Source: Talpa occidentalis (taxonomy: Eukaryota > Chordata > Mammalia > Eulipotyphla > Talpidae). From it: a stretch of DNA of 64,000 nucleotides. Position 1 is the first letter of the stretch. Each line of letters starts with the position of its first letter. The notes beneath the pieces were generated by a model. That model was not told the origin of the DNA. It saw only the letters and a program-made list of their open reading frames with translations, and did not search any database. Shown here piece by piece: positions 33,301-45,660 of this stretch. The position numbers and the translations under genes are program-made. The stretch covers positions 150,602,149 to 150,666,148 of the forward strand of contig NW_023603184.1 in the NCBI RefSeq assembly GCF_014898055.3, written 5' to 3'.

Positions 33301-36300
33301 TTGGAGTCGTGCTCTCCTCAGGATTGCAAAAAATGAACGCGGCGCTCCTGGTGCTGATGTCTAAGCAGCGCTGGGGCAGCTTGACCCTCGGCCTGCCCCC
33401 GGAGCTGTGGCCTTGAGGCAGAGGGGACCGTGAGCTTGAACAGCAAGTGGGTTTTTTAGTTTCGGGTTCGTGAATACGTTTGTTTTGTGGCGATGTGACA
33501 CCACCGCCTGCCTGGTGCTGGCCTTGGAGCGCGGCGCCCTGGAGCGAGTGCTGTTGCTGGTTCGGTCATGATGATAGCTGCTGCCTTGAAGCCGTGCTCA
33601 TCGTGGGCGGCTAACCCGGAGCTTTAACTCCTGGGACTGCCCCAGGGCCTTGCCGGGGCGCCCTCCACTGGCGGCAGCGCCAGCAGGTCCACAGGCGGAG
33701 CCTGAGGGCAGATCCAGAGTCTGGGGCTGGGAGCTGCACGTGGAGCCTGTAGACGCGGGGTGGTGACGCCCTCCCAGCCCCGACTCCAGGGGGCCCGCTC
33801 GGGTGGAAGGCAGCCCCAGCACTCAGCTGCCAGCCCCCGGTGCCCACAGCAGGGGCTCAGCCCTGGGTTTGGGCTTGGGTCCCCAGGCCTGGGGCGGGGC
33901 CTGGTCTGCAGGCGCCGGCACTGGGGCACAGCGGCTGCTGCTAGGCAGCCTCCCCCAGAACTGGCCTTGTCTTGGGGAGGCCAGCGGCAGTAGAGGACCC
34001 GGCAGCTTAAGCAGGCAGCTGCTTCCTGAGATACGTTGCAGGGGACACATGGGTGCTGTGCTCAGAGAAGGTTGGGGCTTTGGTGAGAGCAGGGCTGCTT
34101 AGGCCCATGTCAGGGCGGGGGGGGGGGGGCGCATCTGTCTTCTGGAAGGACACATGACCTGAGACTGGCCGGGAGGGGTGGGTGGCACTGGCCGGGCAGG
34201 CCCATGTGGACGGGGAGGGGCTGCGGGCCCGTTTCTGAGCTGAGCCTGCGTGTTGGCCATGTCGTGACTTAGCGTTGGCTTTGTTGTTGTTGTTGTTGTT
34301 ATTAATTTAAAGGATATTTTTGTCTTGCTTTGTGTTTTTTTTGATAGATGAGGGTTACTACCAGGGTGGAAAATTTCAGTTTGAAACTGAAGTTCCTGAC
34401 GCGTACAACATGGTGGTGAGTACCCTGCGTCTCGGCCTGTCCCCCTGTGTGCTGTGGCCATCCCCGCGTGGCCCCCGGGCCTGGGCTGCACACGAGGCTG
34501 TCTCCACTATGTGCTCAGAGTTTGGGGGTACACACTTGAGTCTGGGGGCCCACCCGGGTCTGGGCAGGCGCGGGGGTAGTTCCAAGCTGGAACCCTGATT
34601 TGCTCAGTCTGGCACTGAGGATGAAAGCGTTGCATTTAGAACCATAGCTTTGTTTACAGAATTGCACCAACGGTGAGAAGTCTATAAAGCACGTGTTTGT
34701 ACATTTGGGGGTAAAAGAATGACGTGTAGTTCTGGACTGTTAAGTAAATTTACACCCAGAGCCACATGTCGCTCCCTCAGAGGCCCACCTGGGGAAGATT
34801 TACACAAGTACTGCTGCGTTTTGTTTTGGCTTTGGTGGGATCGGGCCCGTTAGCAAGGCTGCAGAGAGTGACTGCATGGACACGAGGCAGCAGCGGGCAT
34901 GTGAGGCCTGGCATGATGGGCACGCCTGGGAAGGGCCCTCCGGGCAGGCACGATGGGCTGGGGTGACAGCTGGGCCTCCTGTCACCGAGCTGTGATCTCG
35001 TGAGCGAGTGAGCGCTCGACATGACCCATGTCCTACCGGGAAGCCGCGGCCACCGCTCGAGCAGCCTCTTGCTAGCATGAGGCAGACTTTCCCTGCAGGG
35101 CCGGGGGGCTGTCCTGGGTGTTGTGCCCCACGCATTGTCTCCATCGCGCGTTCTTCTTTTAAAAATAAGCTTTGAAAGACGAAGAACCTGTGAAACCGCA
35201 GACCGTGTGTGTCGCCCCCCCGGGGCAGCTGGCCTCGCACGGACAGGGCTGCGGGCAGGGCCGGCTGACCACACCGCACCTGCTGCTGGGGTGCGCTTCC
35301 AGGAACCAGGTGGCAGGCGTGGGGTAAACGGCGCTCATTTCTGCTGATTTCAGGGCTCCCCCCGACCCCTAAATCCCCCTCTGGAGTCTGTGCTGACTGG
35401 CGTGCTCAGCGTCAGTGCCTGGAAACTTCCTTTTCAGAACCTCGCCCCAAGGTGGGGCAGCTTCTCGATTCTTTTTGTCATTTTGGGAGGAAATAAGTAG
35501 CACCCAGTGGTCACTTGAATCGGGGGCAGTCGCCCCGTCTCAGCTCTTCGTGTTTCTGTGAGCTGCTGCTGCGAGCGCGGCCGCTGTGGGTCGGACTGTT
35601 TGTCGCCAGGAGCTGTGAAAGCTTTGTGAGACCGCCCAGTGTTTCCTGGGCTGTGGATACTCTCCCGTTCTGCGTTCGCCTTTTCTGTCCTCGTTCTGTA
35701 GGAGTTAGCCGTTTCGTTTCACCGCTGCCGTCAAATCGCCCTTTTTGTGAGGTTTTCGGGTCAGGAAATGCTGAAACTGGTCCCTGGGAGAGGGGAGAGG
35801 GGTGCCTCACGCGCACCTCCTCCTGCAGCGCCCCTGTGGCTCCAAGTCCTTTGCCTTCAGCGGCCCTGGAATCAGCTCCCAAGTGGGCTCCCGACCGTGT
35901 CCCCTGCTCACCCCCGTGGCTGGCAGCGCGATCCCCTGCCTGGCCCGCTTCTCCTTGTCGACACGCACGGTCTGGCTTCCGGGGCGGGCGGGTGGGCGTC
36001 CACACAGATCTCAGCTGGAAAGGTGGGGGTCTGGGCACGCAGCGCTGATGCGCAGGGCCCCTGACCTGAGGCTGCAGCGCGGGCATGAGGGGCGGTGGGC
36101 ACCGCTGCTGGGCCGCAGGCATGTTGGGTCCACAGGGGGAGGGCGATGGCTTCGGGCCCTTTGGGTGCCGAGCCACGGCGGCATCTGGCCCTGGACACTA
36201 CTGTCCCGTGACCTGGGCAGGTGCTGCTGGCTTCCCTCGCCTGGAGCGGGCCTGCTGGATGCACCTTCCTTGCTAGCGCCCCGTGAGCATGCAGGAAGCG

Positions 36301-39300
36301 AGATGAGTGTGCTGAGGGGGGTGGGCGCTCGGAGCCTCGGGGGCCTCTCTGGGGTGCAGGACAGTGAGCTTTAGTTTCATGTGGTGGGAGGGGTGCGGGA
36401 CCAGGCGGAGCAGAGGCTCAGGGGAGCATGCCAGTGGCAAAGTGCTGCCTGGGTGCCGTAGCAAAGACGAGACTCGATGGCAACGATCTAGAAACCCTCA
36501 GCCTCAGAATTCGCCACAAATGGAGATGCCAAGTGATGCACGGGAGGGGCTGCCCTCCTTTCGGAGCCGGCGCCTCAGCCCTGGGACGAGGTGGCCCCTG
36601 TGAGGGCCCCTCCCCGCCCAGCCTCCTAGAGGGAGGGCACTCTGCCCGAGTGGAAGCCGGGACCCGCCCTCAGCCCCAGGGACGAGCAGGAGGTGCAGAC
36701 GCCCTAAGCCGACCTGTAGTGTGTGGCCCTCCCGCACATGCAAGCTCCGCCGGGCCCGGCCTTGGTCAGGCCCTAGCAGGCCTGGCCCACACCCCAGGGT
36801 ACGGCCAGTGGTCAGCTGGGGTATGGCTGGCTTCCCCAGTGAGGCTGGCACCCCTGGGTGAGGGTGCCGGGCCGGGGCCACCTCACGCTGTGGGCGTGCT
36901 TGCAGAGCCGGGATCTCCTTGTGTTGCAGCCTCCCAAAGTGAAATGCCTGACCAGGATCTGGCACCCCAACATCACGGAGACAGGCGAGATATGTCTGAG
37001 GTGAGTCCCTCCTGTGCTCTGTGTGTGTGCAAGGGACGTGCGTGCCGGGTATCTAAGCTCTTGGCGCCTCTGAGGCGCTTTTCCAGCTGGGCCGAGATCA
37101 GGGAGGTCTGGGAACCACCAACCACTCCCCTCTCCAAGCCCCCCCACCCCCACCCCGAGGGCTCAGCCTCCAAACCGTGTCCTCCGGTGCCTGCGGCCCT
37201 GCTGGCCAGCCCGGCAGCTACCTGGGCTCTGCCACCCCTCCCCTTGGGAAAGAGCCGGGCCCCCCTGGTCTCCGCTTGATTCCCCATGACCCTTCCCAGC
37301 AACACTCCTGCGCCCTAGCTAAAGACATCTTCAGGGCGGGGGAGGACTGGCACCTGCAGCAGGGCGGGAGCCCGGGGCACAGGAAGGGCTGCCTTGGAGG
37401 CAGAGCCCACAGGCGCTTGCCCAGGCGCCACGGCCCCTCTGACCCGGTCTGTCTGTTCCAGCTTGCTGAGGGAGCACTCAATTGACGGCACTGGCTGGGC
37501 CCCCACGAGGACGCTGAAGGTAGGCTGAGCGCCCCGACCCAGGCCGCGGGCCCTCCCCTGGTCACCAGCCCCCCTTAAGGACCGCCCCATCCTCGCAGCT
37601 GTGTCCACGTGGGGGCCAGGCACACACGCTCCCCCCCACCACCTCCCCCTGCCTGCGGCTGCTGGGCAACTCGGCCCATCCCTCCCTCTGTCCTCATTTC
37701 ACTTTGGGGTTGGGGTAGGACCGTGGCCGCCATGGGCAGGAAGGAGGGTGGGCGGGGACAGTGTGTAGAGGGAGGCTGCGGCCAGGGCCACTGCACAGGC
37801 TGTTGTGGCCCCGCGGCCGCTGTCCGGGAGGAGCAGCCAGAGACGGGCGTGGGTCCCCTGGGCCAGGAGTGATGGCTCTGGGCCTAGGCAGGGCAGGTTC
37901 TTAGGGGACTGCCCTCCCGGGAGATGGCAATAGGAGCGCGGCCACTCATGGCCGGAGAGGACGGTCAGACGCCGGCCGTCAGCCAGTGGGCGCTTAGGGG
38001 GAGAGCACAGGACTCCTTCTGAGGTTGGGGCATGGCAGGCACAGGGTCCAGGCTGCTCTGAAGTGTGGTCCCCACCACTGAGGCGGGCTGCCCTGTCCCT
38101 CCCCGCGTCTCCTGCCCGCTTCGGGTTTAGCCACCTGAGGTGGTCCTGGCCTGGGAGGGGCTCCTGCCTCCCTCTGCCCATCAGCTACCCGCAGCTCTGT
38201 GACGTCACCCTTCCCCAGTGGGCTCTGCCCTCACGCCCATCCGTCTGACCCCGGCCCCACCGGGAGGGCGGGGACAGGTGGCCAGAGGAAGCGAAGGCCC
38301 ACGAAAGCCGCGGGGGCAGCGCTCTGAAGGAGAAGGGGCCTTGATGGGCTGGCGGGAGTGCGGGCGGTCCCACGCTGGGGTCACAGGTCACAAGTCAGCC
38401 GCAGGCCACCTTGGCTTGCGAGCTCTCTCTGGTGACAGTTTCTGACCTTGGAGTGCTGGGAAGCTCAGTCTTGCTTGTGGAGCATCGAGAGCGAAATGAG
38501 GAGACTTGTGTGCAGCGACGGTCCCTTCCCTGCGCCCCGGGAGGCAGCAGGCGTCCCTGTCTGGTGGCCCACGAGCCAGCTCTGCTGGGCGGGGCAGGCG
38601 TGGGACCCGCCCCAGGAGGGGGTGCTCTCCTCCACCCACGGAGTCGGTTGATTTTCTTCTGTGGAGAGCCGTGGCGCCAGGGACGGGGCTCGCTGTGGCC
38701 TGCGCGGCTCAGCTTCTGGCTGCGGGTTCCAAGACGGACCGCGCCGGCGTCTGACACCTGCTTTTCTGCTCTCTTCTTTCAGGATGTTGTCTGGGGATTA
38801 AACTCTTTGTTTACTGTAAGTATATTGACCCAAACCCCACGTTTTCCTTGACTCCCCTGGCTGCTGCCTTTAGCCTCTCTGGAGGGGTAGACACCCCGGC
38901 AGCCGCGGGCCTGCTCTTGCGCTCTCTGGGGTCAGAAGACACAGCAGGTCTGGAGTGACCCCCAGGGGCAGAGGGTCCCACTTCTGCCCTGCTGGGAGGC
39001 CGCCCCTGCCCCTTGGGGGGCATGAGCCACGCCCATTGCTTTGGTCTCCTTGGCGGGGCGCCTGGCCAGCCCCACTGTCTGCTCTCACCACCAGCCGCTC
39101 TGCTCCTCGGCGTCCAGCTGGGGTGTGTGGGCCCGACCCCCGGGTTTTGCATGCCCAGACCCGAAATGCCCTTCTCGGGGATGAGCTGCCAGGTTTCCTG
39201 TCCTGGGGAATACTCCACCGCGGGGCTCACGGGCAGGAGCTGTTAAGAGCTGAAAGGGCTGTTGTTTGCATTTTTATGTAGCGTTTATTTCTTATGAATT

Positions 39301-42300
39301 TTAGTTTTTTGATCATAAAAAAAGTTTAAAAGGAATCAGCTCAGGCCCCGTCTCCAGTCATCCAGGGTCGCTTTAAAGCCGGAGACGGCGCATTGCCCGC
39401 GCCCCTCCCTTTGGACAGTCACGGGTGAGCACGTGCCAGCTTCTCTTGGCCAACCGCTCCTCGCCTTTTTGAAAAATAGCCACATGTTGAGAGAATTTCC
39501 GTTCCTGCTGGGCTTTGTCAGCAATCAGGTGCTGCCATTTGCCCGTCAGATCCCTGTTGCCTAGTTCATAGAATGAGGGGGGCCTTGTAAGGGCGGAGCA
39601 GCCCCCGGGGCTCACGCTGCCTTTCCCTCTCCCCAGGACCTCCTGAATTTCGACGACCCCCTGAACATTGAGGCCGCAGAGCACCACTTGCGGGACAAGG
39701 TGAGCCAGCCTGGGCCGTCCCCGCTGAGGGTGGGGAAGCCAGGCCGCGCGCTCCAGGGCTGGGCTAAGTGTGGCCTCTGTGGGGTGTGCCCGGGGAGGCT
39801 GCTCAGCATCGCAGGCAGTGTTGGCACTACCAGGTGGTAGCCCCCGCCCGCAGGCCGCCCTCGGTCCCTGTGATCCTGGCCATGCCTGCGTGTTTGGCTT
39901 TGGTCTGAAGTAATGGGCCATGTTCGGTTCCTTATTTATTTGTTTTTAAATGTTTCCTTGCAGGTCAGTGCATAAACTCACCGCTCAGCTCAGGAGCTGT
40001 GTAGTCTTCTGTTAGGAGCTCTGTCGTGCTTTTTAAAAATCCATTCTCTCGTTAGAGGGCAGTCTGTCTTTCCCATCGACGAGTAGTAGTGCAGAAAACA
40101 GCCCTTGCACACGCTTCCTCACGGAGCGCAGCTGGGGCATGCGGCCTGGGCGGGAAATGGGCCGAGGGGCTGGTCCCCTCCAGTGTGCCGGCACGCTGGG
40201 CCGAGCGAGCGCGCTTCACTTCTGGCCCGGCTTCCCTGTAGAATACTCACCACCCGGTGGGTGGCCCCCAGCACGCCGCCTTGGCTCCTGCGGCTCTGAC
40301 CATGCTCTGAAGTTCTGGAAGCCTCGGGAGGTTCTGTGCGCCGAGCTTGGTGTTGGCATCTGTTTGTGGAGACGCGTGGGCTCTCCAAGCATGCCAGGCT
40401 GGCGTCCACCCCGACCCTGAACCCAGGGCCCGGGGACTGCCTCGGCAGGGCCTGCAGCGAGGGCCGACGCCCGGCCAGGTGCTGGTGAGGCCTGCAGAGC
40501 CTGTGAGGGCCGCCGCAGGGACCGTGGGGGTGTGCCCAGGGGAGGCGAGCAGGCCGCCCGTCAGCCGGGGTCTTGCTGAGGGGGTCCCGGGAGGCGTGCT
40601 GCTCTGCCTGTCTTCACAGCCTGCCTGCCTTCGGGGTACTGCTCCACGCCCTGGCCCCACCTCAAAAGGCTGCGTTCCTGTGAAGACCCCACCAGTTGGA
40701 GCCGTGGTGAGGCCGCTCTTCGTGGCTGCCGCACAGGCCTCCCTGGGGCTGTTGGGGAGACCTGCCACCAGGCCTATCTTTATTTTTCTTGGGGCACTGC
40801 TTCCTGCTCTTGGTATGAAATCAGGGGGTGACTTGCAGTTTCTAAGCTTCCAGCTTCCAGTGGGTGAGCCAAGTCCTGCAGACCCTGGGCCGGCCCGCGG
40901 GAGCCCTTGCCATGTCCTGGCCGGAGCGGCCAACCGCTTGTGACTGACTTTAGTGGTCATTCATTGTCCCGACCTCATGATGGCCACTGAGCGGCCACGC
41001 ACCCAGGACAGACCTGTGAAGGACTGTCCCCACCCCGTCCCCGTGGTGCGCACAGAGCACGGATAAGCAGGCCGGGGGTGGGTGTTGCTGTTTCATGTAG
41101 GGTGCCCAGGGCAGGCCTTTTTGCTCAGTGTGACTAGAGGTTTGCCGTGAACCAAGAGGGTATCTAGGGGCGTCCCTAGCCTGTGCAGAGACCCCTGGGG
41201 CAGCACCGTGCTGGGGTGTGCGGGGAAGAGTGTCAAGGTCAGCGTGACAGGGAGCGGGACAGGGTGGTGATGGCGGCAGTGCCTCGAGTGGGGCCGCTGG
41301 CTGGGTGCAGGCTGTTCCTACTCCTCCAGGGTGCGGATGCTCGCATGAGAGCTCGGGGGTGCTCTTGTTGCCCCTGACTTGCTGTGAGGAAGCCGAAGCA
41401 TGAAAGAGGTAAAAGACTCGCCGGGAAGGGGCGGAGCGTGAGGTCTGAACCACGCCCTCTGGCTCCGGGCCCATGGTCCTCATGCAGGTCCTGCTCTGTG
41501 ACCCTCAGGCCTAAGGCGGGAGGCAGGGGGCGGCAGAAGCCTCATGTGGAGGGCCTGGACTGGACTGCGGCCTTCGTCCTGGGTGAGATGATAGTGCAGA
41601 AGGGGTTAAGACGAGGCAGAGGAACCGGTGGCCACAGGTGGGGTGGGGTCGGGTGGCCATGCGCCTTGGCTGAGGCTCTCAGGACCTGGTGGTATCTCTG
41701 GCTCCTGGACTTTGCGGCAATGGCCTTGTGAGAGATTTTGCCAGAGGTATGCGGGCTTCTGTGCTGCCCACCTTTGCCATGGGCAGGCTGCCTCGTGGAC
41801 AGGAGCAGACATCTTTCTCCACTTGGTCACCGCGACCTTGGGCACGTCCCCACGCCATCCAGCACATTAGGGCCCAGAGCTGAGCTGGCCGTGTGGGGGC
41901 CGCAGTGGGTGACGCGTGGCTGGAGCACAGCCCCCCCAGGTCCTCCGCCTCTGTGGCAGTGAGGGGACCAACTGGCCACTCAGCCATGGCTGGTCCTCCA
42001 GAGCCCGGCCTTGACGCCCAGCCAGACCTCACTGTGCGCTTTCATGTTGGGGCTCACCTGTCACCTGACAGGACAAAGCAGCGGGCCCCACGGGACCTCA
42101 GTGGCCTGGCGGTTGTGTTGCAGGTGTGGCTGTGTCCGGAGCCCCATCTGAGAGCCCCTGAGGTACAGGGAGACCTCGGATGGGCAAGCTTCTGTCACTC
42201 AGGGCCCTTGCTTACTCCTGCAAGACAGGCATTTGGCTTCCAGCCCTACAGCAAAGCTGGGCACACACCTGACTGGGGGACTCCAAGTCTGTGCCACCCT

Positions 42301-42764
42301 GCTTTGCCTGAGGGTCAGTCTAGACTGCCGGTGGCCTCTGGTTGAGGCCCAGGAGGACTGTGTGGCTCTGGGGCAGGGTAGCACCTGGCAGTGAGATCCC
42401 AGAAAGTCATTCTGGGGAGAGGGCTCAACGCAGAGTCTTCCCTGGGGCAGCCGCCCTCACCCACACCTACCTGAGCCTGGCCTGGCCCGTGCGGACCTCG
42501 GCCCCACTCTGGGCCTCACTGCCCCATCCACACAACGAGGGGGCTGGTGGCCCCTTCTGTCAGCTTGGTGTCCTCGTCCCGCCCAGGCGGCCCCCAGGAG
42601 AGGGCTGGTGCGCAGCTCCGACGCCACCGTGGCCCTGCACTGGGCGGCTGAGGACGGGCGCCGAGCGGGTCCCGCCTGCCCCTCACTAACTCACCCCGTC
42701 CTCCCCCCCGCAGGAGGACTTCCGGAACAAGGTGGAGGACTACATGCGGCGCTACGCTAGATGA
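24202..42764 (+). CDS. UBE2F: UBE2F: NEDD8-conjugating E2 enzyme (gene span, 9 coding exons)
   Basis: UBE2F accepts NEDD8 from the UBA3-NAE1 E1 and, with RBX2 (RNF7), passes it to cullin CUL5. The coding exons are 24202-24319, 28409-28438, 31685-31750, 34348-34415, 36930-37000, 37462-37519, 38783-38815, 39637-39699 and 42714-42764. Joined, they give 558 nt, 185 residues plus stop, the same length as human UBE2F as I recall it. All junctions are GT-AG and keep frame. The N-terminus [12 protein letters not shown] is the E1-docking peptide. The UBC fold follows, with the HPN motif ([14 protein letters not shown]) at residues 105-118 and catalytic Cys116. Changes from human are conservative (for example CLTRIW for [16 protein letters not shown] for VDDYIKRYAR). 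No frameshift or stop is seen, so the gene looks functional. The ATG at 24202 is chosen by homology and lies 16 bases into exon 2. Confidence 0.96.
28409..28438 (+). CDS. UBE2F: UBE2F exon 3 (30-nt microexon)
   Basis: The acceptor is TTGTTTCCACAG and the donor GTAAGTATC. It codes [11 protein letters not shown] with split codons at both ends. It is a multiple of three, so skipping it would delete ten residues without a frameshift. Confidence 0.93.
30401..30674 (-). repeat. tRNA-derived SINE (copy 3) in UBE2F intron 3, antisense
   Basis: The body spans 30419-30656 and starts, read on the minus strand, at GGCCTCCCCGGTGGCGCAGC. The B-box complement GGAATCGAACC is at about 30579-30589. Flanking duplications are AACGTGACTGTCATTTCT (30401-30418) and AACGTGGCTGTCATTTCT (30657-30674), 17 of 18 matching. 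Confidence 0.92.
31685..31750 (+). CDS. UBE2F: UBE2F exon 4
   Basis: The acceptor is TTTCTTTTGCAG and the donor GTAACT. It codes [20 protein letters not shown] followed by TP, the first beta strands of the UBC fold. Length is 66 nt. Confidence 0.95.
34348..34415 (+). CDS. UBE2F: UBE2F exon 5
   Basis: It uses a TAG acceptor after a T-rich tract (TTTTTTTTGATAG) and a GTGAGT donor. It codes [20 protein letters not shown] then NMV, ending on a codon boundary. Length is 68 nt. Confidence 0.95.
36930..37000 (+). CDS. UBE2F: UBE2F exon 6 (catalytic cysteine)
   Basis: The acceptor is CCTTGTGTTGCAG and the donor GTGAGT. It codes [11 protein letters not shown], then [13 protein letters not shown] with the HPN motif and the NEDD8-accepting Cys116. 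Length is 71 nt. Confidence 0.96.
37462..37519 (+). CDS. UBE2F: UBE2F exon 7
   Basis: The acceptor is TGTCTGTTCCAG and the donor GTAGGC. It codes [19 protein letters not shown]. Length is 58 nt. Confidence 0.95.
38783..38815 (+). CDS. UBE2F: UBE2F exon 8 (33-nt microexon)
   Basis: The acceptor is CTCTTCTTTCAG and the donor GTAAGT. It codes [11 protein letters not shown] in phase 0 at both ends. Confidence 0.94.
39637..39699 (+). CDS. UBE2F: UBE2F exon 9
   Basis: The acceptor is CCTCTCCCCAG and the donor GTGAGC. It codes [20 protein letters not shown] then K, phase 0 at both ends. Length is 63 nt. Confidence 0.95.
42714..42764 (+). CDS. UBE2F: UBE2F exon 10, coding part and stop
   Basis: The acceptor is CTCCCCCCCGCAG. 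It codes [16 protein letters not shown], then TGA at 42762-42764. Confidence 0.95.
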   Translation, partial: EDFRNKVEDYMRRYAR

Positions 42765-43310
42765 TCGGCGGGGCGGCAGCGGGCTGTGTCCCAGCCTGTC
42801 TCCAGCGGCAGCCTGGAGGGACCCTCCCCGGTCCTCGCGCTGGGCCGTCCCGCCCCGCGGCCGTGTGGTCTGAGGAAGACCCTCCCGGACGGCCCTTGTA
42901 GACGGCGACGCCGCATAAATACAGCAGCACGTGTGCTTGGGGTCTAACGCGTTGTCTGCTTCCCTAACATGTTCGCTCTCTGAACCTGCTGTCGGGCCGC
43001 CGCGGGGCCTGAGGAGGGGGATGAACTCGAGCCACGGCCGGAGCCCGCTTCTTCCCTCCCCGGCAGAACCAGCCCCCGCGCCCGCGGCACCGACGCCTGC
43101 CCGGCGCAGCTGCGTTTGCACGGGCCGCGGCCCCGGGGCCGGACGCGGGGTCTGGCCGCTCCGGGAGCTCAGTCACTCACTGTAGGTCTCTTACTGAAAT
43201 GCGTATTTTATTTAATGTAAGTATATTTTGGAACAGATTTGTAATTTGTACAATTTAATGCTTTAATTATTTTTTTCTATTCTCATTTAGTTTGTACTTT
43301 CATTGTTATA
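42765..43310 (+). other. UBE2F: UBE2F 3'UTR (end inferred)
   Basis: GC-rich at first, then AT-rich from about 43195 (TATTTTATTTAATGTAAG). No perfect AATAAA was found. Candidate noncanonical sites are ATAAATA near 42915 and the AT-rich block at 43200-43300. The end is not certain. Confidence 0.4.
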
Positions 43311-45439
43311 GAGCAGACAGACAGATGCTGGGTCCCGCAGCTCTTGCAGAGAAATACAAAGGAAACACGAACGGCACAGCAGCCATTCTGTCCCCGCGCA
43401 GCGCGGGGCGGGCCCCGAGAACCAGCTCTCGCGTTCGGGTCCGGACGGGGCAGGAAGTTCCGGGGCCCTTTGACAGTGGAGCTGGAGGATTTACAGAAAG
43501 GAAAATAGAGAAAGCTGGGGGGTCTGGGTGCCCACCTGGAGCTCAGCGTGGAGTCCCAGGGAGCCCCCGCTGCCGGGAAGCTGGCCAGGCCCAGGGGCGC
43601 ACTGTGGCAGAGCCCGCGGGCCTTCTCCGCTGCCACGGCACCCGGCCGCCCAGGGGTGAACTCGCAGTCGGTGGCCGGCAGCCGGACGCGGTCGTGTCGG
43701 TGCGCAGGAGCGAGGACGCAGCAGCGGCGGCTTCCTCTGGTGTCTGGGCGACCGGACCAGTGAGCAAGTACTGGGCGAATGTGGGCTCGGTCCCGCGCTG
43801 CTGCCGGGCGCTCCCGGGCACTGGCAGCTCTGGGCCCTGTGCGGCCCTCCCCCACCCACCTGCCCTGCCTGATGTGTGGTCAGCAGCGAAGGGTGGGGCC
43901 CTGTTTCTGGCCCGTGCTGAGGAATCGTGTCCAGCAGACTGAGGGCGGCTGCCTCGTGGGCCACACCTCTGCTTAGAGCGGGGGGCAGGGGGCTGGGTCA
44001 AGGGCCCGTCCCGGGGCACAGCACTACCCCCTCCTGAGGTCTGAGGGAAGACACCCACTGGGCACAGGTCCATGTGGTGTCGGGAGGCCACAGCTGGTCT
44101 GCCCAGGCCCAAGACACAGCAGCCACCACTCACAGCCGCCCATGGCGGCCCCAGGTGCGGGACGCAAGCCGGAGCCCATGACGCGGGCAAGCATCCGTTG
44201 GGTCCAGCCAGTCTCCACAGACGGCGTTAGCACGTGCTGCTTGGCTCACCCCTTCCCGCCACCCAGCCCTGGAGAGCGAGACTGCCACTGTGGACAGGCC
44301 ACATGGCCCTGTCAGTCTCTGGGGACCCCAGCTCCTGGGCCCTTTGCTTCTTGGGGCTCCTCCCCGCCGCCAGGCCGAGGGAGCATTCCCGGCTCTGGTG
44401 TGTGCCCACCAGCCAGATGAGCGCGGGTGGGACCCGGTCCCCAGCAGGCAGGGCTGCCAGGGAGACGTTGGGGGCAGGCCCGGGGGCACAGTGCTGCCAG
44501 ATGTCGGCACGTCCCCATGTGCCACTGATTGGGGATTGTTAAGGCAGCTATGTGTGGTGGTCCAGCGTGGGGTCCCCTCATCTCTCCTCAAGCATTGCAC
44601 CTGCAAGACCCCTCCCCTTCAGTGTCCCGGGGTCAGAGCACTGCCCTGAGGCGGAGCCCCACCTGCCTCTGCTTTTGTACCCTCCTGGCTCTGGGGGGCC
44701 GCCCTGCCGCTGCTGTGGGGCAGGCTAGCGCGTGGGAACTCCTGGGAGTGGCTTACCTGGTCTCCCCCAGCGGCCAATGAAGTCGGCCATGCACCTTCCA
44801 GAGAGGCCACTGCCTTAAAGACACTTCTGTGCAGCCCGCGTGTTGCTGGGCCTGCTGTCTGCAGCAGCTCCCACGTTTCAGGTGGAGTCTGGGAAGGACC
44901 CTGCCTGCTGCCTGCCGGTGACGGGTGTCACGGTGCCCGGCACGCTTCCCGCCTTCAAGTCCTTCCCTGGGGATTTGCACACCTGTCTGGAAAGACGTTG
45001 GGGTGCAGGAGGCAGCAGCCTCCTCGCCTGTGACCTTCCTAGGACTGGCAAGTGGAAAGACTTCCTGGCAGGGCCGGGGAGGGCCAGGGAGCTCACCTGG
45101 AGCAGGAGGCAGCACGGGAGAGGGGCACAGCTGTGGCACTGGGGGTGGGGGGGGCGGGAGCAGGCCCGATAGCAGCACTCCTGGCCCCGAAAGGAAGAAC
45201 GTGAAGAAAGGGAGCTGGGAAGGACCCAAGTTTGGCAGGAGAATCGTTTCTGAGAGAGCCCTGAAGCTGCGTGAACGCCAAACGAAAAGTCCACGCCAAA
45301 GCCAAGTTTATATAAACCCGAAAGCCCTCAGAGGAGGGGCCCGTTACCCGTCGGGGCACCCTGCGAGCCACTTGTTTCCTGCAAAGCCGCGAAGGCTGAG
45401 AGGAAGTGACATGCCGCTGCTCAGGCGCAGAAAAACGTC
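43311..45439. other. UBE2F-SCLY intergenic, nothing recognised
   Basis: GC-rich DNA with no recognised gene, RNA or transposon. Confidence 0.4.
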
Positions 45440-45660
45440 AGTCACGGGTTCTGTATCCCTCAAACTTCAAAAATGAAAGTGAAATCAAGATACTGGCAGG
45501 GAAATTCTTTAAGAATGTGTCGCTGGCAGAGCTGCCCGTCAAGATGACCGGAGAGAAGTCTTCAGCCAGGAAGGAGACGATGGAGGCAGAAGTCTTTGTA
45601 AGTCTTTGTAGGGGGCGGTTAAATAAGAAATTCATCTGATGAGACTAGAGAAGGTAGGGA
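45440..45660 (+). mobile_element. possible L1 ORF1 3'-end fragment
   Basis: The segment AACTTCAAAAATGAAAGTGA, then GCTGGCAGAGCTGCC and GTCTTCAGCCAGGAAGGAG, follows the order of the 3' end of L1 ORF1 with many changes. It is too degraded to code for a product. The call rests on remembered L1 sequence only. Confidence 0.35.

Larger units (their letters stand above)
24320..42713 (+). other. UBE2F: UBE2F introns 2-9
   Basis: The introns lie at 24320-28408, 28439-31684, 31751-34347, 34416-36929, 37001-37461, 37520-38782, 38816-39636 and 39700-42713. Beyond one SINE (30.4 kb) and simple tracts (C-runs near 25200 and 31590, a G-run near 34120, (TTG)n near 34279-34298) I recognise no further genes or transposons. 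Intron 3 has an AT-richer island around 29100-29300. Confidence 0.5.

Noticed and set aside
42480..42550. A MIR-like motif (GGGCCTCACTGCCCCATCCA)
   Set aside because: Only a short stretch resembles the MIR core. The surrounding MIR sequence could not be followed.
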